DNA of 64,000 bases from Streptomyces bathyalis (GTDB lineage: Bacteria > Actinomycetota > Actinomycetes > Streptomycetales > Streptomycetaceae): assembly GCF_015910445.1 (NCBI RefSeq), contig NZ_CP048882.1:7189501-7253500 (forward strand). The letters run 5' to 3'. The translations under genes were made by a program, and so were the position numbers. Each line of letters starts with the position of its first letter. Position 1 is the first letter of the stretch. Of this stretch, positions 1 through 8,186 are shown in pieces. The notes under the pieces are model-generated. The model ran no database searches. It saw only the letters and a list, made by a program, of their open reading frames with translations, and was not told where the DNA came from.

Positions 1-855
1 CATGACGTCACGGGCCTGCGCCTCCTGACCGGTGTAGGTGATCAGCGCTACGCATGCGAGCTTCCCCACCAGATCCTCCGGGACGAAGGGCTCCTCGCCC
101 CCCATGAGGTAGATCAGGCCTCCGCCGACCTGGTCGGGTGCCGCATCGATGAAGTCACGGTAGGCGCGCGCCACTTCGGGACCGGCATCCGGCGGCCACA
201 TCAGCAGGGCGGTGGTCAGGGCGGGCAGCGGATGCAGTCGCAGAGTCAGGGACGTCGCCACGCCGAAGTTGCCTCCGCCGCCGTGCAACGCCCAGAACAG
301 TTCGCTGTTGTTGTGGCCGGTGGCCCGCACGAGATCGCCGTGGGCGGTCACGAGCTCGACGGCCAGCAGGTTGTCGCAGGCCAGGCCGAAGGCACGCTCC
401 AGCCAGCCCGAGCCTCCGCCGAGAACGAATCCGCCGACGCCGGTCGTGGAGACCCGTCCGCCGGTCGTGGCCAGTGCGTAGGGCTGGGTCGCCCTGTCGA
501 GATCGGCGATGGTGGCGCCGCCGCCGACGCGCACGGTGCGTGCACCGGGATCGACGGTGACGGAATTCAGATGGCGCAGGTCCACGACCAGGCCGTCGGA
601 GATCGAGTTGCCCGCAACGCTGTGACCTCCGCCGCGCACAGCGATCTGCAGACCTTCCAAACGGCCGTACTCGATGGCCCGGGCGACCTCTGCCTCGTTG
701 CGGGGCAGAGTGATCACGGCGGGGAAGCGGTCGATCATGGCGTTGAAGACGGGCCTGGTCTCCTCGTAGGCCGGATCGTCGGGGGTGAGGATTTCGCCCG
801 TGAACCCCTTGCGCAGGTCGTTCAGAGCGCTGTCGTGCAGCATCCGGGACGGCAT
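1..855 (-). CDS. FAD-binding oxidoreductase, PCMH/berberine-bridge type (3' end outside window)
   Basis: This is the first 285 codons of a flavin oxidase; the gene runs off the left edge in frame, so the substrate domain and BBE-type C-terminus are missing. The start ATG at 855 follows a strong GGAGGAAGGGGG ribosome site. The FAD-binding PCMH domain is evident: VRGGGHSVAGNS contains the histidine that in this family carries an 8-alpha-histidyl FAD link, and GVGGFVLGGGSGWL is the second FAD loop. I do not see a cysteine at the usual second (6-S-cysteinyl) attachment position, so attachment is probably through His only. Relatives oxidise sugars, oligosaccharides or secondary metabolites using oxygen. 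No signal peptide is present, so it is probably cytoplasmic. Substrate is unknown. It diverges from the hydrolase starting at 1083. Confidence 0.88.
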   Translation of the reverse strand, partial: MPSRMLHDSALNDLRKGFTGEILTPDDPAYEETRPVFNAMIDRFPAVITLPRNEAEVARAIEYGRLEGLQIAVRGGGHSVAGNSISDGLVVDLRHLNSVTVDPGARTVRVGGGATIADLDRATQPYALATTGGRVSTTGVGGFVLGGGSGWLERAFGLACDNLLAVELVTAHGDLVRATGHNNSELFWALHGGGGNFGVATSLTLRLHPLPALTTALLMWPPDAGPEVARAYRDFIDAAPDQVGGGLIYLMGGEEPFVPEDLVGKLACVALITYTGQEAQARDVM

Positions 856-1082
856 CGTGTCCCCCTTCCTCCCACCTTCGACCGTAACGCTCGGCGGTGG
901 GCGGTCCCGGCCCGTGCGTGATCGCGGAATGCGGGGAGGAGCGGTGATCAGGAGCGCCGGCCCGCAGGCAGCGGCATGTGCCGTCGCCCGGGCGCGTCGG
1001 GATCCGCCCCCTCCGGCACCGGTGCAATATGAGGAAAATCGATCAGCAGGCCGCATACGGGCCCGAGGAGGGCGGAGAGATC

Positions 1083-1994
1083 ATGGCGGAAGTGCACCAC
1101 CGATTCGTCACTGTGCAGGGTCGGCAGCTCTTCTACCGGGAGGCCGGACCGCGCGACGCACCCGCCCTCGTTCTGCTGCACGGCTTTCCGACCAGCTCGT
1201 TCATGTTCCGCCACCTGATCCCGGCGCTGGCCGACCGCTACCGCGTCATCGCCCCCGACCACCTGGGCTTCGGCTACTCGGACGCGCCGTCCGTCGACGA
1301 CTTCGACTACACCTTCGACGCGCTCGCCGATCACACCGCCGGCCTGCTCGACCAGCTCGGCGTCACGCGGTACGCCATGTACGTCCAGGACTACGGCGCC
1401 CCGATCGGCTGGCGCCTCGCACTGCGGAACCCGGACGCCGTGACAGCACTGGTGAGTCAGAGCGGCAACGCCTACGAGGAGGGCTTCGTCCAGGAGTTCT
1501 GGCAGCCGATCTTCGCCTACCAGCAGGCCCCGACGCCGGAGAACGAAGCGGCCCTGGTCCCGGCACTGAGCCTCGACATGATCAAGTGGCAGTACGTCAC
1601 CGGGGTCCCCGACGAGACGCGGGTCGACCCCGACACCTGGCACCACGACCACCAGATGGTCTCCCGACCCGGCAACGACCGCGTACAGCTCAAGCTGTTC
1701 CGCGACTACGCCACGAACGTTCCGCTCTATCCGCGCGTCCACGAGTACCTGCGCGACAGGCGCCCGCCGCTGCTGGCCGTCTGGGGCCGGAACGACCCCA
1801 TCTTCGGGCCCGACGGCGCCCGTGCCTTCGCACGCGACCAGCCCGACGCCGAGGTGCACCTGCTCGACGGAGGCCACTTCCTCCTGGAGTCGGCCCTGGA
1901 CGAGACCGCCGGCCTGATCCGCGCGTTCCTCGGCAGCCACCTCAAGGAGCTCCAGCGCGCGGGTGCGAACGGAGGACGCCCGAGGCGGTCCTGA
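1083..1994 (+). CDS. alpha/beta-fold hydrolase (epoxide hydrolase / haloalkane dehalogenase group)
   Basis: A 303-residue alpha/beta hydrolase. Start ATG 1083 (MAEVHHRF) follows GAGGGCGGAGAG; an upstream in-frame ATG at 1029 has no comparable site. Visible family signs are HGFPTSSF (oxyanion-hole HG motif), VQDYGAPIGWRLA (nucleophile elbow with Asp as nucleophile), WGRNDPIFGP (acid region) and DGGHFLLES (catalytic His). An Asp nucleophile after Gln points to the haloalkane dehalogenase/epoxide hydrolase branch rather than Ser esterases. Cytoplasmic, with no signal peptide. Neighbours give no pathway; it is probably monocistronic or loosely linked to the DinB-like gene 122 bp downstream. The exact substrate cannot be assigned. 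Confidence 0.88.
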   Translation: MAEVHHRFVTVQGRQLFYREAGPRDAPALVLLHGFPTSSFMFRHLIPALADRYRVIAPDHLGFGYSDAPSVDDFDYTFDALADHTAGLLDQLGVTRYAMYVQDYGAPIGWRLALRNPDAVTALVSQSGNAYEEGFVQEFWQPIFAYQQAPTPENEAALVPALSLDMIKWQYVTGVPDETRVDPDTWHHDHQMVSRPGNDRVQLKLFRDYATNVPLYPRVHEYLRDRRPPLLAVWGRNDPIFGPDGARAFARDQPDAEVHLLDGGHFLLESALDETAGLIRAFLGSHLKELQRAGANGGRPRRS

Positions 1995-2116
1995 GAGGTG
2001 GTGCCGCACAGCTCACGTCCGCCGTCCAAGGAAAATCGGTCGCGCCTCGTGAGGGGAGCCGTTAACTTCCGCCTGGGCGCGGTTCGGCACGAATCGCCCG
2101 CGAAGGGGGAGTGGGC

Positions 2117-2851
2117 ATGGGGACCGAGGGCGCGCGGACCGACCGACTGAGCATGGTGCTCGACCAGTTCGACCACGCCAGGGAGATGGCCCAGGTGCGG
2201 CTGACCGGGCTCAGCGACGAGGAGTACCTGTGGGAGCCGGTGCCCGGGTGCTGGTCCATCCGGCGCCGCGGCGAGGCGGCGACGTCCAGGGCGTTCGGGC
2301 CCGGCGAGTGGGTGCTCGACCTGGGCGCCCCGGACATCCCGGCCGGCGAGTACGCCGAGGTGGCCCGGCAGGCCGCCGGCGGCATGAGCGTCGCCAAGAT
2401 CGCGGATGACTGGAGCGTGAGCGTCGAGCGGGTCGAGCAGGTCCTCGCTCACACCGGCACGCCGGAGCCGGACGAAACACCGGTCACGACCATCGCGTGG
2501 CGGCTGGGGCACCTTCACTTCTGCTTTGCGGGCGGCTGGGAGTGGGCCTTCGGCGAGCGGCGGCAGGAGCCGAAGCTGCTCGTCGACTTCACGCCCTCAG
2601 CCGCCCTGGCACTCGAGCGCTTCTGGGCGGTGACCGACCGCTGGCGCGAGAGCGTCGCCGCCGTCACGGAGGAGCAGCTCGACACGGTCGGCTTCTCGCA
2701 GTACCCGTACGGGTCCGACCCCGACGAGCCGTTCATCAGTGTGCTGTTGGGGGCCAACCTCGAACTCATCCACCACATGGCCGAGATCGCGCTGCTCCGC
2801 GATCTGTGGCGGGCCGGTCGCATCAAGCCGGGCTCAGCAGCGCTCGCATGA
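2117..2851 (+). CDS. DinB-like family protein
   Basis: A 244-residue protein of the DinB/YfiT four-helix group: an N-terminal helix with LDQFDHAREMAQVRL followed by LSDEEYLWEPVPGCWSIR, a typical DinB_2 pattern, then IAWRLGHLHFCFAGGWEW and ELIHHMAEIALLRDLW. The His residues in GHLH and IHHMAE are at positions that can form the metal site of this family. Members include thiol-dependent S-transferases and uncharacterised stress proteins, so no reaction is assigned. Start ATG 2117 is chosen because the GGGGGAG site at 2105-2111 fits it; GTG 2111 would be too close. Residues about 55-115 form an insert containing an AKIADDWSVSVERVEQVL segment that resembles a small helix-turn-helix. Confidence 0.8.
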   Translation: MGTEGARTDRLSMVLDQFDHAREMAQVRLTGLSDEEYLWEPVPGCWSIRRRGEAATSRAFGPGEWVLDLGAPDIPAGEYAEVARQAAGGMSVAKIADDWSVSVERVEQVLAHTGTPEPDETPVTTIAWRLGHLHFCFAGGWEWAFGERRQEPKLLVDFTPSAALALERFWAVTDRWRESVAAVTEEQLDTVGFSQYPYGSDPDEPFISVLLGANLELIHHMAEIALLRDLWRAGRIKPGSAALA

Positions 2852-2974
2852 GGCACTTCTCCGAGCTGTCCCGAGCCGCGATCTGACGTTCTCCGGCTGG
2901 GGGTTGGAAACGCTCGGCAATCGGCCTCCGACACGGGCCGGTTCGGGGACGTTCCGCTGTGGTGGGATACCTGC

Positions 2975-3514
2975 ATGGCTTCCCGAGTGCTGCACCTCCT
3001 GGGCTCCGCCGCGCCGCCCGTGGTCGACCTGGTCGACATCGTCTGGCGTGCGCAGACCGACGGTTGGACCGTATGCGTCGGCCTGACACCGACGGCCGCC
3101 GAGTGGATAAAGGGCCAACTGTCCGCGCTCGAAGGGCAGACCGGGAATCCGGTACGCAGCACTCCGCGGAAATTCGGCGAGCGCGAGATGTGGCCCCGCG
3201 CGGACGCCACGATCCTGGCACCTGCGACGCTCAACACCGTCAACGCGAGCGCACTCGGACTCACGACGAACTTCGTCACGGGTCAGGTGGCCGAGGCCAT
3301 CGGCAGGCGGTGGCCGCTGGTCGTGATGCCCTGCGTCAACAGCGAGTACGCCACCCACCCGCAGTTCGGTCCGAGCATGGAGACGCTGCGGAACGCCGGG
3401 GTGCGAGTGCTGTTCGGTGAGGGCGGCTTCCAGCCCGATCCGCCGGGGGAGGGCGACCGTAGGGCCTACCCGTGGGCGCTCGCGCTGGACGCGGCCCGGT
3501 CCCTGGCGAAGTAG
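2975..3514 (+). CDS. flavoprotein of the HFCD (Dfp/PPC decarboxylase-like) family
   Basis: A 179-residue single-domain protein. MASRVLHLLGSAAPPVVDLV is the N-terminal FMN-phosphate loop; WPRADATILAPATLNTVN and ALGLTTNF match the P-A-T-x-N-T region of homo-oligomeric flavin-containing Cys decarboxylases (HFCD, including CoaC and EpiD); PLVVMPCVNSEYATHPQF corresponds to the substrate-recognition clamp around the PxMNxxM motif but with MPCVN. Such proteins bind FMN and decarboxylate C-terminal cysteines or phosphopantothenoylcysteine. The changed clamp and lack of a CoaB domain argue against CoA biosynthesis. No partner peptide gene was seen nearby. The gene converges on the transketolase-like gene. 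Confidence 0.8.
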   Translation: MASRVLHLLGSAAPPVVDLVDIVWRAQTDGWTVCVGLTPTAAEWIKGQLSALEGQTGNPVRSTPRKFGEREMWPRADATILAPATLNTVNASALGLTTNFVTGQVAEAIGRRWPLVVMPCVNSEYATHPQFGPSMETLRNAGVRVLFGEGGFQPDPPGEGDRRAYPWALALDAARSLAK

Positions 3515-3562
3515 CGTCGGCGTGGCCGATGTGGCCGACGGTGCTCAACTCCCGCTGAGCAG
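3515..3562. terminator. candidate bidirectional terminator hairpins
   Basis: Immediately after the flavoprotein stop, CGTCGGC (3515-3521) pairs with GCCGACG (3534-3540), and TGCTCA (3543-3548) pairs with TGAGCA (3557-3562). The two genes here are convergent, so a terminator is expected. No U-tract follows, as is common in Streptomyces. Confidence 0.4.
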
Positions 3563-3672
3563 GACCAGTTCACACGGTGCCTGACCTGCGCACCGTCGGC
3601 GACCGGGCCGGAGCGTGACGTCGGCCCGCACAGCCAAGCGACGCCCGCCCCTGATCGCCTCGGCCCTTGAAG

Positions 3673-6030
3673 TCAGTCCGCCAGGTCCAGCGCCGCCGCG
3701 ACGATGCCGTCCGCGTCGATCCCGTGATGCCGGTGGACGTCGGCAAGGTTGCCGCTCTGCCCGAAGCCGGTCACCCCGAGGGCGCGGGCAGGCACCTCGT
3801 TGATGCCTGCGAGGAACGCCAGGGTGTGCGGATGCCCGTCGAGGACGGTCACCAGCGGACGCGCACGCTCCCGGGGGAAGGTCTGATCGAGGATCCAGTC
3901 CGGACCGTCCTGCAGACCCTGCCGCGCCTGAACGGCACGGAAGAGCAGGTCGGGGCTGGTCACGCAGACGACGTCCGCGCCGACGCCGAGCCCTTCCAGG
4001 CGGTCCGCCGCCGTGAGCGCCTCGGTGACCATCACACCGGCCGCTGCGATCGTCAGCGAAGGATTCTCGTGCCTGCGCAGCAGGTAGCCGCCGGCCACGG
4101 ACTGCCTGCGCCGCCGCTCCCGCGCCGCCGAGTCGTCCGGCACGGCGGCGAGCGCCTGGTCCACGGGGCGGGTGGACAGTCGCAGATACGTCGAACTGCC
4201 GCCCGCCTTACCGAGGTTGGCCAGGCCCGCGAGCAGGCACCATTCCAGATCGAGGGCGAACGCCGGTTCATACGCGGTGCATCCGGGCTGCTCCAGGCCG
4301 ATCGAGGGTGTGATGACCGACTGGTGGGCACCGCCCTCCGGTGCGAGGCTCACCCCCGACGGCGTCCCCACGAGGATCGACTGACCGCCCGCATACATCC
4401 CGAACGACCACGGTTCCAAGGCCCGGCCCACGAACGGGTCGTAGACCACGCCGATCGGCAGCAGAGGCGTGCCCCAACGGCTCCACGTGGCACCCAACTC
4501 ACCCAGCAGCCCGACCAGGTTGGTCTCAGCGATGCCGAGCTCGATGTGCTGCCCGGCCGGTTGCTCACGCCAGTGGAGGATCGTCTCGGCGTCGTCGTCG
4601 AACCAGTCCCGGCGCTGCGTTGCCGACCACGTTCCGACCTTGTTGAGCCAGCCGCCCAGGTTCGTCGTCGAGGCGACGTCCGGGCAGACGGTCACCACGT
4701 GTCCTGCTGCCTCGGGGGCTTGCCGTGTCAGGTCGAGCAGGGCCCTGCCGAGGGCCTGCTGGGTCGAGCCCTTCCCGGACGGTGTGCGTCCGAAGTCCGC
4801 GGGAAGCGCGGGGGGTTGCTGCGGCGGCGCGTCCTGGCGGCGCAGCTTCGCCGCGGTGCGCTCGCACAACTCGGCCTCGGCGCTGCCGGGTTGGAAGCGG
4901 GCCCACGGCGCGTCCGCGTCGGCGCCCACGCGTGCCGCGAGTTCCTGCATCTGCTCACCGGTCAGCAGCGCCGAGTGGTTCTGCGGGTGCCCGGCGGTGG
5001 GCAGCCCGTGGCCCTTGACGGTGTAGGCGAAGACGACGGTGGGCCGGGTGTCGTCGATGCGGGAGTAGGCATCGATGAGTGCCCCGAGGTCGTGGCCGCC
5101 GAGGTTCCGCAGCAGGTTGACCACCGAGTCGTCGTCGAGCCCGGCCAGCAACTGCGCGATCGCCTTCTGCCCCGGCCCGGATCCGGGCAGCCGCTCCCTC
5201 AGTTGCTCCGCGGAGCAACGCAGCAGCCGCTGATACTCGGGGTTCGTCATCTCATCGATGCGGGCGCGCAGCGCGTCCCCGTCCGGCCGCGCGAACAACT
5301 CCTCCAGCAGGCGCCCGTACTTGACGGTGATGACCTGCCATCCTGCCGCGTCGAACATGCCCTGCAGGCGGGTCGCCGAGATGTTCGGCACGACCCGGTC
5401 CAGGGACTGACGGTTGAAGTCGACGATCCACACGATCTCACCCAGGTCGGTCACCGCCGGGTCGAGCACCGCCTCCCAGCAGGCGCCCTCGTCGAGTTCG
5501 GCGTCCCCCAGCAGCGAGTACTGCCGGCCCGAACTGCCGCCTCCGAAGCGTCCGTTCACATACCGGCGCGCGATCGCACCCCAGATCGGCGCCGTCGCAC
5601 CGATGCCGACCGACCCGGTCGAGTAGTCGACAGGGTCCGGGTCCTTCTCGCGGCTCGGGTAGCTCTGCAGACCGCCGTAGCTGCGCAGCGTCGTCAGGTA
5701 CGACTCGTCCAGCTCACCCAGCAGGTAGTTCACCGCGTGCAGGACGGGGGAGGCGTGCGGCTTGACCGACACGCGGTCGTCGCGGCCGAGTTCGTGGAAC
5801 CACAGCGCCGTCATGATCGACGTCATGGAGGCGCTGGAGGCCTGATGGCCGCCGACCTTCAGCCCGGACGGGTTCGGGCGGACGCGGTTGGCGTGGTCGA
5901 TGACCGATGTCGCCAGCCACAGCACGCGCTGCTCGACCGCCGTAAGGGTCTTGAGGTCCTGCCCGCCGTTGCGCCGAGCATCCGCGTCGGTGGCCGGGGC
6001 CGTCCCTGTCATGTCGTCCGTGGTCTTCAT
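3673..6030 (-). CDS. thiamine-diphosphate-dependent E1/transketolase-like enzyme (AceE-like)
   Basis: About 785 residues, resembling homodimeric pyruvate dehydrogenase E1 (AceE), which is usually near 890 residues, and transketolase. GGHQASSASMTSIMTALWFHE (around residue 60) and VKPHASPVLHAVNYLLG match the AceE N-terminal region. The thiamine-diphosphate motif is GDAELDE at about 175 with DFN about 30 residues later. GIAETNLVGLLGELG is the pyrimidine-binding domain with its activating Glu. The C-terminal transketolase-like domain ends in TGFGQSGNLADVHRHHGID. No lipoyl-domain E2 or E3 gene is near, so it may work with components elsewhere or decarboxylate a 2-oxo acid on its own. Start ATG 6030 has GGACGGGCGG upstream; an alternative ATG at 6048 adds six residues. 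It is probably cytoplasmic and separately transcribed. Confidence 0.82.
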   Translation of the reverse strand: MKTTDDMTGTAPATDADARRNGGQDLKTLTAVEQRVLWLATSVIDHANRVRPNPSGLKVGGHQASSASMTSIMTALWFHELGRDDRVSVKPHASPVLHAVNYLLGELDESYLTTLRSYGGLQSYPSREKDPDPVDYSTGSVGIGATAPIWGAIARRYVNGRFGGGSSGRQYSLLGDAELDEGACWEAVLDPAVTDLGEIVWIVDFNRQSLDRVVPNISATRLQGMFDAAGWQVITVKYGRLLEELFARPDGDALRARIDEMTNPEYQRLLRCSAEQLRERLPGSGPGQKAIAQLLAGLDDDSVVNLLRNLGGHDLGALIDAYSRIDDTRPTVVFAYTVKGHGLPTAGHPQNHSALLTGEQMQELAARVGADADAPWARFQPGSAEAELCERTAAKLRRQDAPPQQPPALPADFGRTPSGKGSTQQALGRALLDLTRQAPEAAGHVVTVCPDVASTTNLGGWLNKVGTWSATQRRDWFDDDAETILHWREQPAGQHIELGIAETNLVGLLGELGATWSRWGTPLLPIGVVYDPFVGRALEPWSFGMYAGGQSILVGTPSGVSLAPEGGAHQSVITPSIGLEQPGCTAYEPAFALDLEWCLLAGLANLGKAGGSSTYLRLSTRPVDQALAAVPDDSAARERRRRQSVAGGYLLRRHENPSLTIAAAGVMVTEALTAADRLEGLGVGADVVCVTSPDLLFRAVQARQGLQDGPDWILDQTFPRERARPLVTVLDGHPHTLAFLAGINEVPARALGVTGFGQSGNLADVHRHHGIDADGIVAAALDLAD

Positions 6031-6212
6031 GCCGCCCGTCCGAAGCATTCGAAGTCAGCAGATTGCCTCAATATGAGAGCAGGGTGATGATGACCGCACA
6101 ATCACGGCACACTCCATTGCGCAATCTGCCCAGCGAGCGGGCCGGTAGTGGCGGCGGGATTGAGCATAGTGACAGGTGAAGTGCCCCTCGGCTGGCTCAA
6201 CGCCACCGCGGT

Positions 6213-7118
6213 TCATGCTCGGTCCTGCACTCCGCTGAGGAAGCTCCGCAGACGCTCCGTTGTCCCGGACGGGGCTTCCTCCGGCAGGTAGTGGTCGCAG
6301 GGGAGTGCTTCGCCCTGTACCTCGGTGGCGTACTCCCGCCACACGGTCTCGACGTCGTAGTGGTGTCCGACGAAGCTGGACTCTCCCCAGAGGGCCAGCA
6401 ACGGAACTTGGACTCGCCGGCCCGCGTCGGCGTCCTCGTCGTCGTGCACGAGGTCGATGGAAGCCGCGGCCCTGTAGTCCTCGCACGAGGCGTGAATGGC
6501 TGCCGGGTCGCTGAAGCAGCGCACGTACTCGTCGAGCGCGCCAGGAGAGAAGGGTGTGCCGCCCTGATGGCGCGAGCCCACGCGCGCCCGAATCCAGAAG
6601 TCGGGGTCCTTTCCGATCAGATGCTCCGGGATGCCGTTCCCGGCGATGAGGAAGAACCAGTGGTAATAGCCGCGTCCGAAGTCGGCGTCGGCGTGCCGGA
6701 AAACATGCCGGGTGGGCACGATGTCAAGGACGGCCAGCGCGGAGACGGCCTGGGGGTGGTCGAGCGCGAGGCGGTGGGCGACTCGTCCGCCGCGGTCGTG
6801 CCCTGCGACGGCGAAGCGTTCAAATCCGAGTTCACGCATGACCAGCAGTTGATCGCGTGCCATGGCCCGCTTCGAATACGGGAGGTGCCATTGGTCGCTG
6901 GCCGGCTTGGCGCTGTCGCCGTAGCCGCGAAGGTCCGTGAGTACGACGGTGTGTGTGGCGGTCAGCTGTGGAGCCACGTGATGCCAGATCATGTGGGTCT
7001 GGGGGTAGCCGTGCAACAGCAGGAGCGGCGGTCCGTCCCCCGCAGTGCGTACGTTGATCCGTACGCCGTCCGCATCGACGGTGCGGTGCGTGAACTCCGG
7101 GGGAAGCAGATCGCTCAT
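6213..7118 (-). CDS. haloacetate (fluoroacetate) dehalogenase-like hydrolase
   Basis: A 301-residue alpha/beta hydrolase resembling the fluoroacetate dehalogenases. From ATG 7118: HGYPQTH (36-42), DLRGYGDSAKP (62-72), nucleophile elbow GHDRGGR with Asp108, carboxylate-binding Arg109 and Arg112, catalytic acid region LDIVPT (Asp132), YYHWFF with His153-Trp154, which in characterised enzymes line the halide pocket, and a late His in CDHYLPEEAP as the catalytic base. From the known mechanism it would hydrolyse a short 2-haloacid through an Asp ester intermediate. The elbow plus HW pair separates it from ordinary epoxide hydrolases, but actual C-F activity is an inference. Upstream codons to 7340 in the same frame lack homology and a ribosome site. 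Confidence 0.82.
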   Translation of the reverse strand: MSDLLPPEFTHRTVDADGVRINVRTAGDGPPLLLLHGYPQTHMIWHHVAPQLTATHTVVLTDLRGYGDSAKPASDQWHLPYSKRAMARDQLLVMRELGFERFAVAGHDRGGRVAHRLALDHPQAVSALAVLDIVPTRHVFRHADADFGRGYYHWFFLIAGNGIPEHLIGKDPDFWIRARVGSRHQGGTPFSPGALDEYVRCFSDPAAIHASCEDYRAAASIDLVHDDEDADAGRRVQVPLLALWGESSFVGHHYDVETVWREYATEVQGEALPCDHYLPEEAPSGTTERLRSFLSGVQDRA

Positions 7119-7497
7119 GACCCCATCACAGCAGCCCGGATCCTTGTGCGTCCAAGACCAGTTGGTACGCCGCTTGGAATCTGCTGATCTGCGGGCTCGT
7201 GCAGTGCGCGACGCCCTTCCATCAGGGTTCTGACGTCCTTCCATCAGGGTTCTGGGGTGTGCGCTGCCTGCAGTCGGTCCGGCTCGGCCGCAGCCGGAAA
7301 CTCCATGTCCTCGCCCCGGACACGCAACCCGCACCGGCACGGAGTGCCGCCAACGATCCGTGACCGGGCGGCTGCGTCAGGGGTTGCCGCCGTTTCCAGC
7401 GTTAACGCCACTGAAACGCTCCCGGCATAGCCTGCCTCGACCTGCGGGGCCATGTCCCGGCCATGGGGGAGAGGCGAAGAAGGGCGGAGCGGAGACG
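7119..7497. promoter_or_regulatory. divergent intergenic region upstream of urease
   Basis: These 379 bases separate the dehalogenase (minus) and ureA (plus), so both promoters should lie here. The conspicuous element is a tandem repeat at 7211-7254. A GGGGAGAGGCGAAG..GGAGCGGAG purine run precedes ureA. I could not identify a confident -35/-10 pair, a nickel-regulator palindrome or a nitrogen-regulator (GlnR) box by eye. Confidence 0.45.
7211..7254. repeat. 22-bp tandem direct repeat upstream of ureA
   Basis: Two head-to-tail copies of a 22-bp unit occupy 7211-7232 and 7233-7254, differing at one base (unit position 4, C/T). The common core is CCTTCCATCAGGGTTCTG. A 22-bp period is about two helical turns, so two bound proteins would face the same side. 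It could be a regulatory site or a recent slippage duplication. Confidence 0.85.
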
Positions 7498-7800
7498 ATG
7501 CAGCTGACACCGCATGAGCAGGAACGCCTGCTCATCCATGTTGCCGCCGACGTCGCGGCGCGGCGGAAGGAACGCGGCGTACTGCTCAATCACCCGGAGG
7601 CCGTCGCACTGATCACCTCCCACGTGCTGGAGGGGGCAAGGGACGGTCGGTCGGTGACCGAGCTGATGGATTCGGGCCGCCAGGTTCTCAGCCGGGACGA
7701 CGTCATGGACGGGGTTCCCGAGATGCTCGGCGACGTGCAGGTCGAGGCCACTTTCCCGGACGGCACGAAACTCGTCACCGTCCACCGGCCCGTCCCGTGA
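7498..7800 (+). CDS. ureA: urease gamma subunit
   Basis: UreA, 100 residues, the normal length for a separate gamma subunit. The protein starts MQLTPHEQERLLIHVAADVA and contains LNHPEAVALITSHVLEGARDG and GVPEMLGDVQVEATFPDGTKL, all characteristic. It assembles with UreB and UreC in the cytoplasm to hydrolyse urea to ammonia and carbamate. ATG 7498 follows GGAGCGGAGACG. It heads the ureABCFGD operon; the next subunit begins 35 bases after the stop at its own GTG. Confidence 0.97.
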   Translation: MQLTPHEQERLLIHVAADVAARRKERGVLLNHPEAVALITSHVLEGARDGRSVTELMDSGRQVLSRDDVMDGVPEMLGDVQVEATFPDGTKLVTVHRPVP

Positions 7801-7835
7801 CCCGGACCTGGCAACAGCGGAAGGAGCGCCGCAAC

Positions 7836-8186
7836 GTGATACCGGGAGAGATCCTCCACGGCGATGACCCGGTGACGCTCAACGAGGGCGCCGAGATCAC
7901 CTGGCTCACTGTGCTGAACGCCGCCGACCGGCCCGTACAAGTCGGCTCGCACTACCACTTCGCGGAGGCCAACCCCGGATTGGAGTTCGACAGGCCCGCC
8001 GCCCACGGCCGGCGCCTGGCCATCGCCGCGGGAACGGCCGTGCGGTTCGAGCCCGGCATCCCTGTCGAGGTCGCCCTCGTCCCGATCGGCGGCCGGCGCG
8101 TGATCGCCGGGCTTCGCGGTCAGACAGGCGGACCACTCGATGACGGCGGATCCGCTCCCGGCGACGGAGATGCCCATGACCGATGA
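7836..8186 (+). CDS. ureB: urease beta subunit
   Basis: UreB, 116 residues. The GTG at 7836 gives MIPGEILHGD, the family's normal N-terminus, with GAAGGAG 9 bases upstream; a longer frame back to a GTG at 7797 would overlap the ureA stop but adds 13 atypical residues. Core motifs are VGSHYHFAEANPGLEFDR and GTAVRFEPGIPVEVALVPIGG. It is a structural subunit of the urease trimer. Its 3' end overlaps the ureC start by 11 bases, consistent with translational coupling. Confidence 0.96.
   Translation: MIPGEILHGDDPVTLNEGAEITWLTVLNAADRPVQVGSHYHFAEANPGLEFDRPAAHGRRLAIAAGTAVRFEPGIPVEVALVPIGGRRVIAGLRGQTGGPLDDGGSAPGDGDAHDR

Noticed and set aside
155..1027. 290-codon minus-strand frame over the FAD oxidase
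   Set aside because: Arg-rich shadow in the wrong frame; the true gene is the frame starting at 855 with PCMH FAD motifs that runs to base 1.
1024..1033. CAATATGAGG recurring near 1024, 6070 and 41845
   Set aside because: Only a 9-10 base match at three unrelated intergenic places with no shared position relative to starts; likely chance among AT-rich promoter DNA.
948..2009. 353-codon minus-strand frame opposite the first hydrolase
   Set aside because: No motif or ribosome site, and codon-position GC pattern fits the plus-strand hydrolase.
3667..6087. 806-codon open frame on the plus strand
   Set aside because: It is the antisense shadow of the E1/transketolase-like gene; its translation is Arg/Val/Gly-rich with no domain, while the minus frame has clear thiamine-enzyme motifs.
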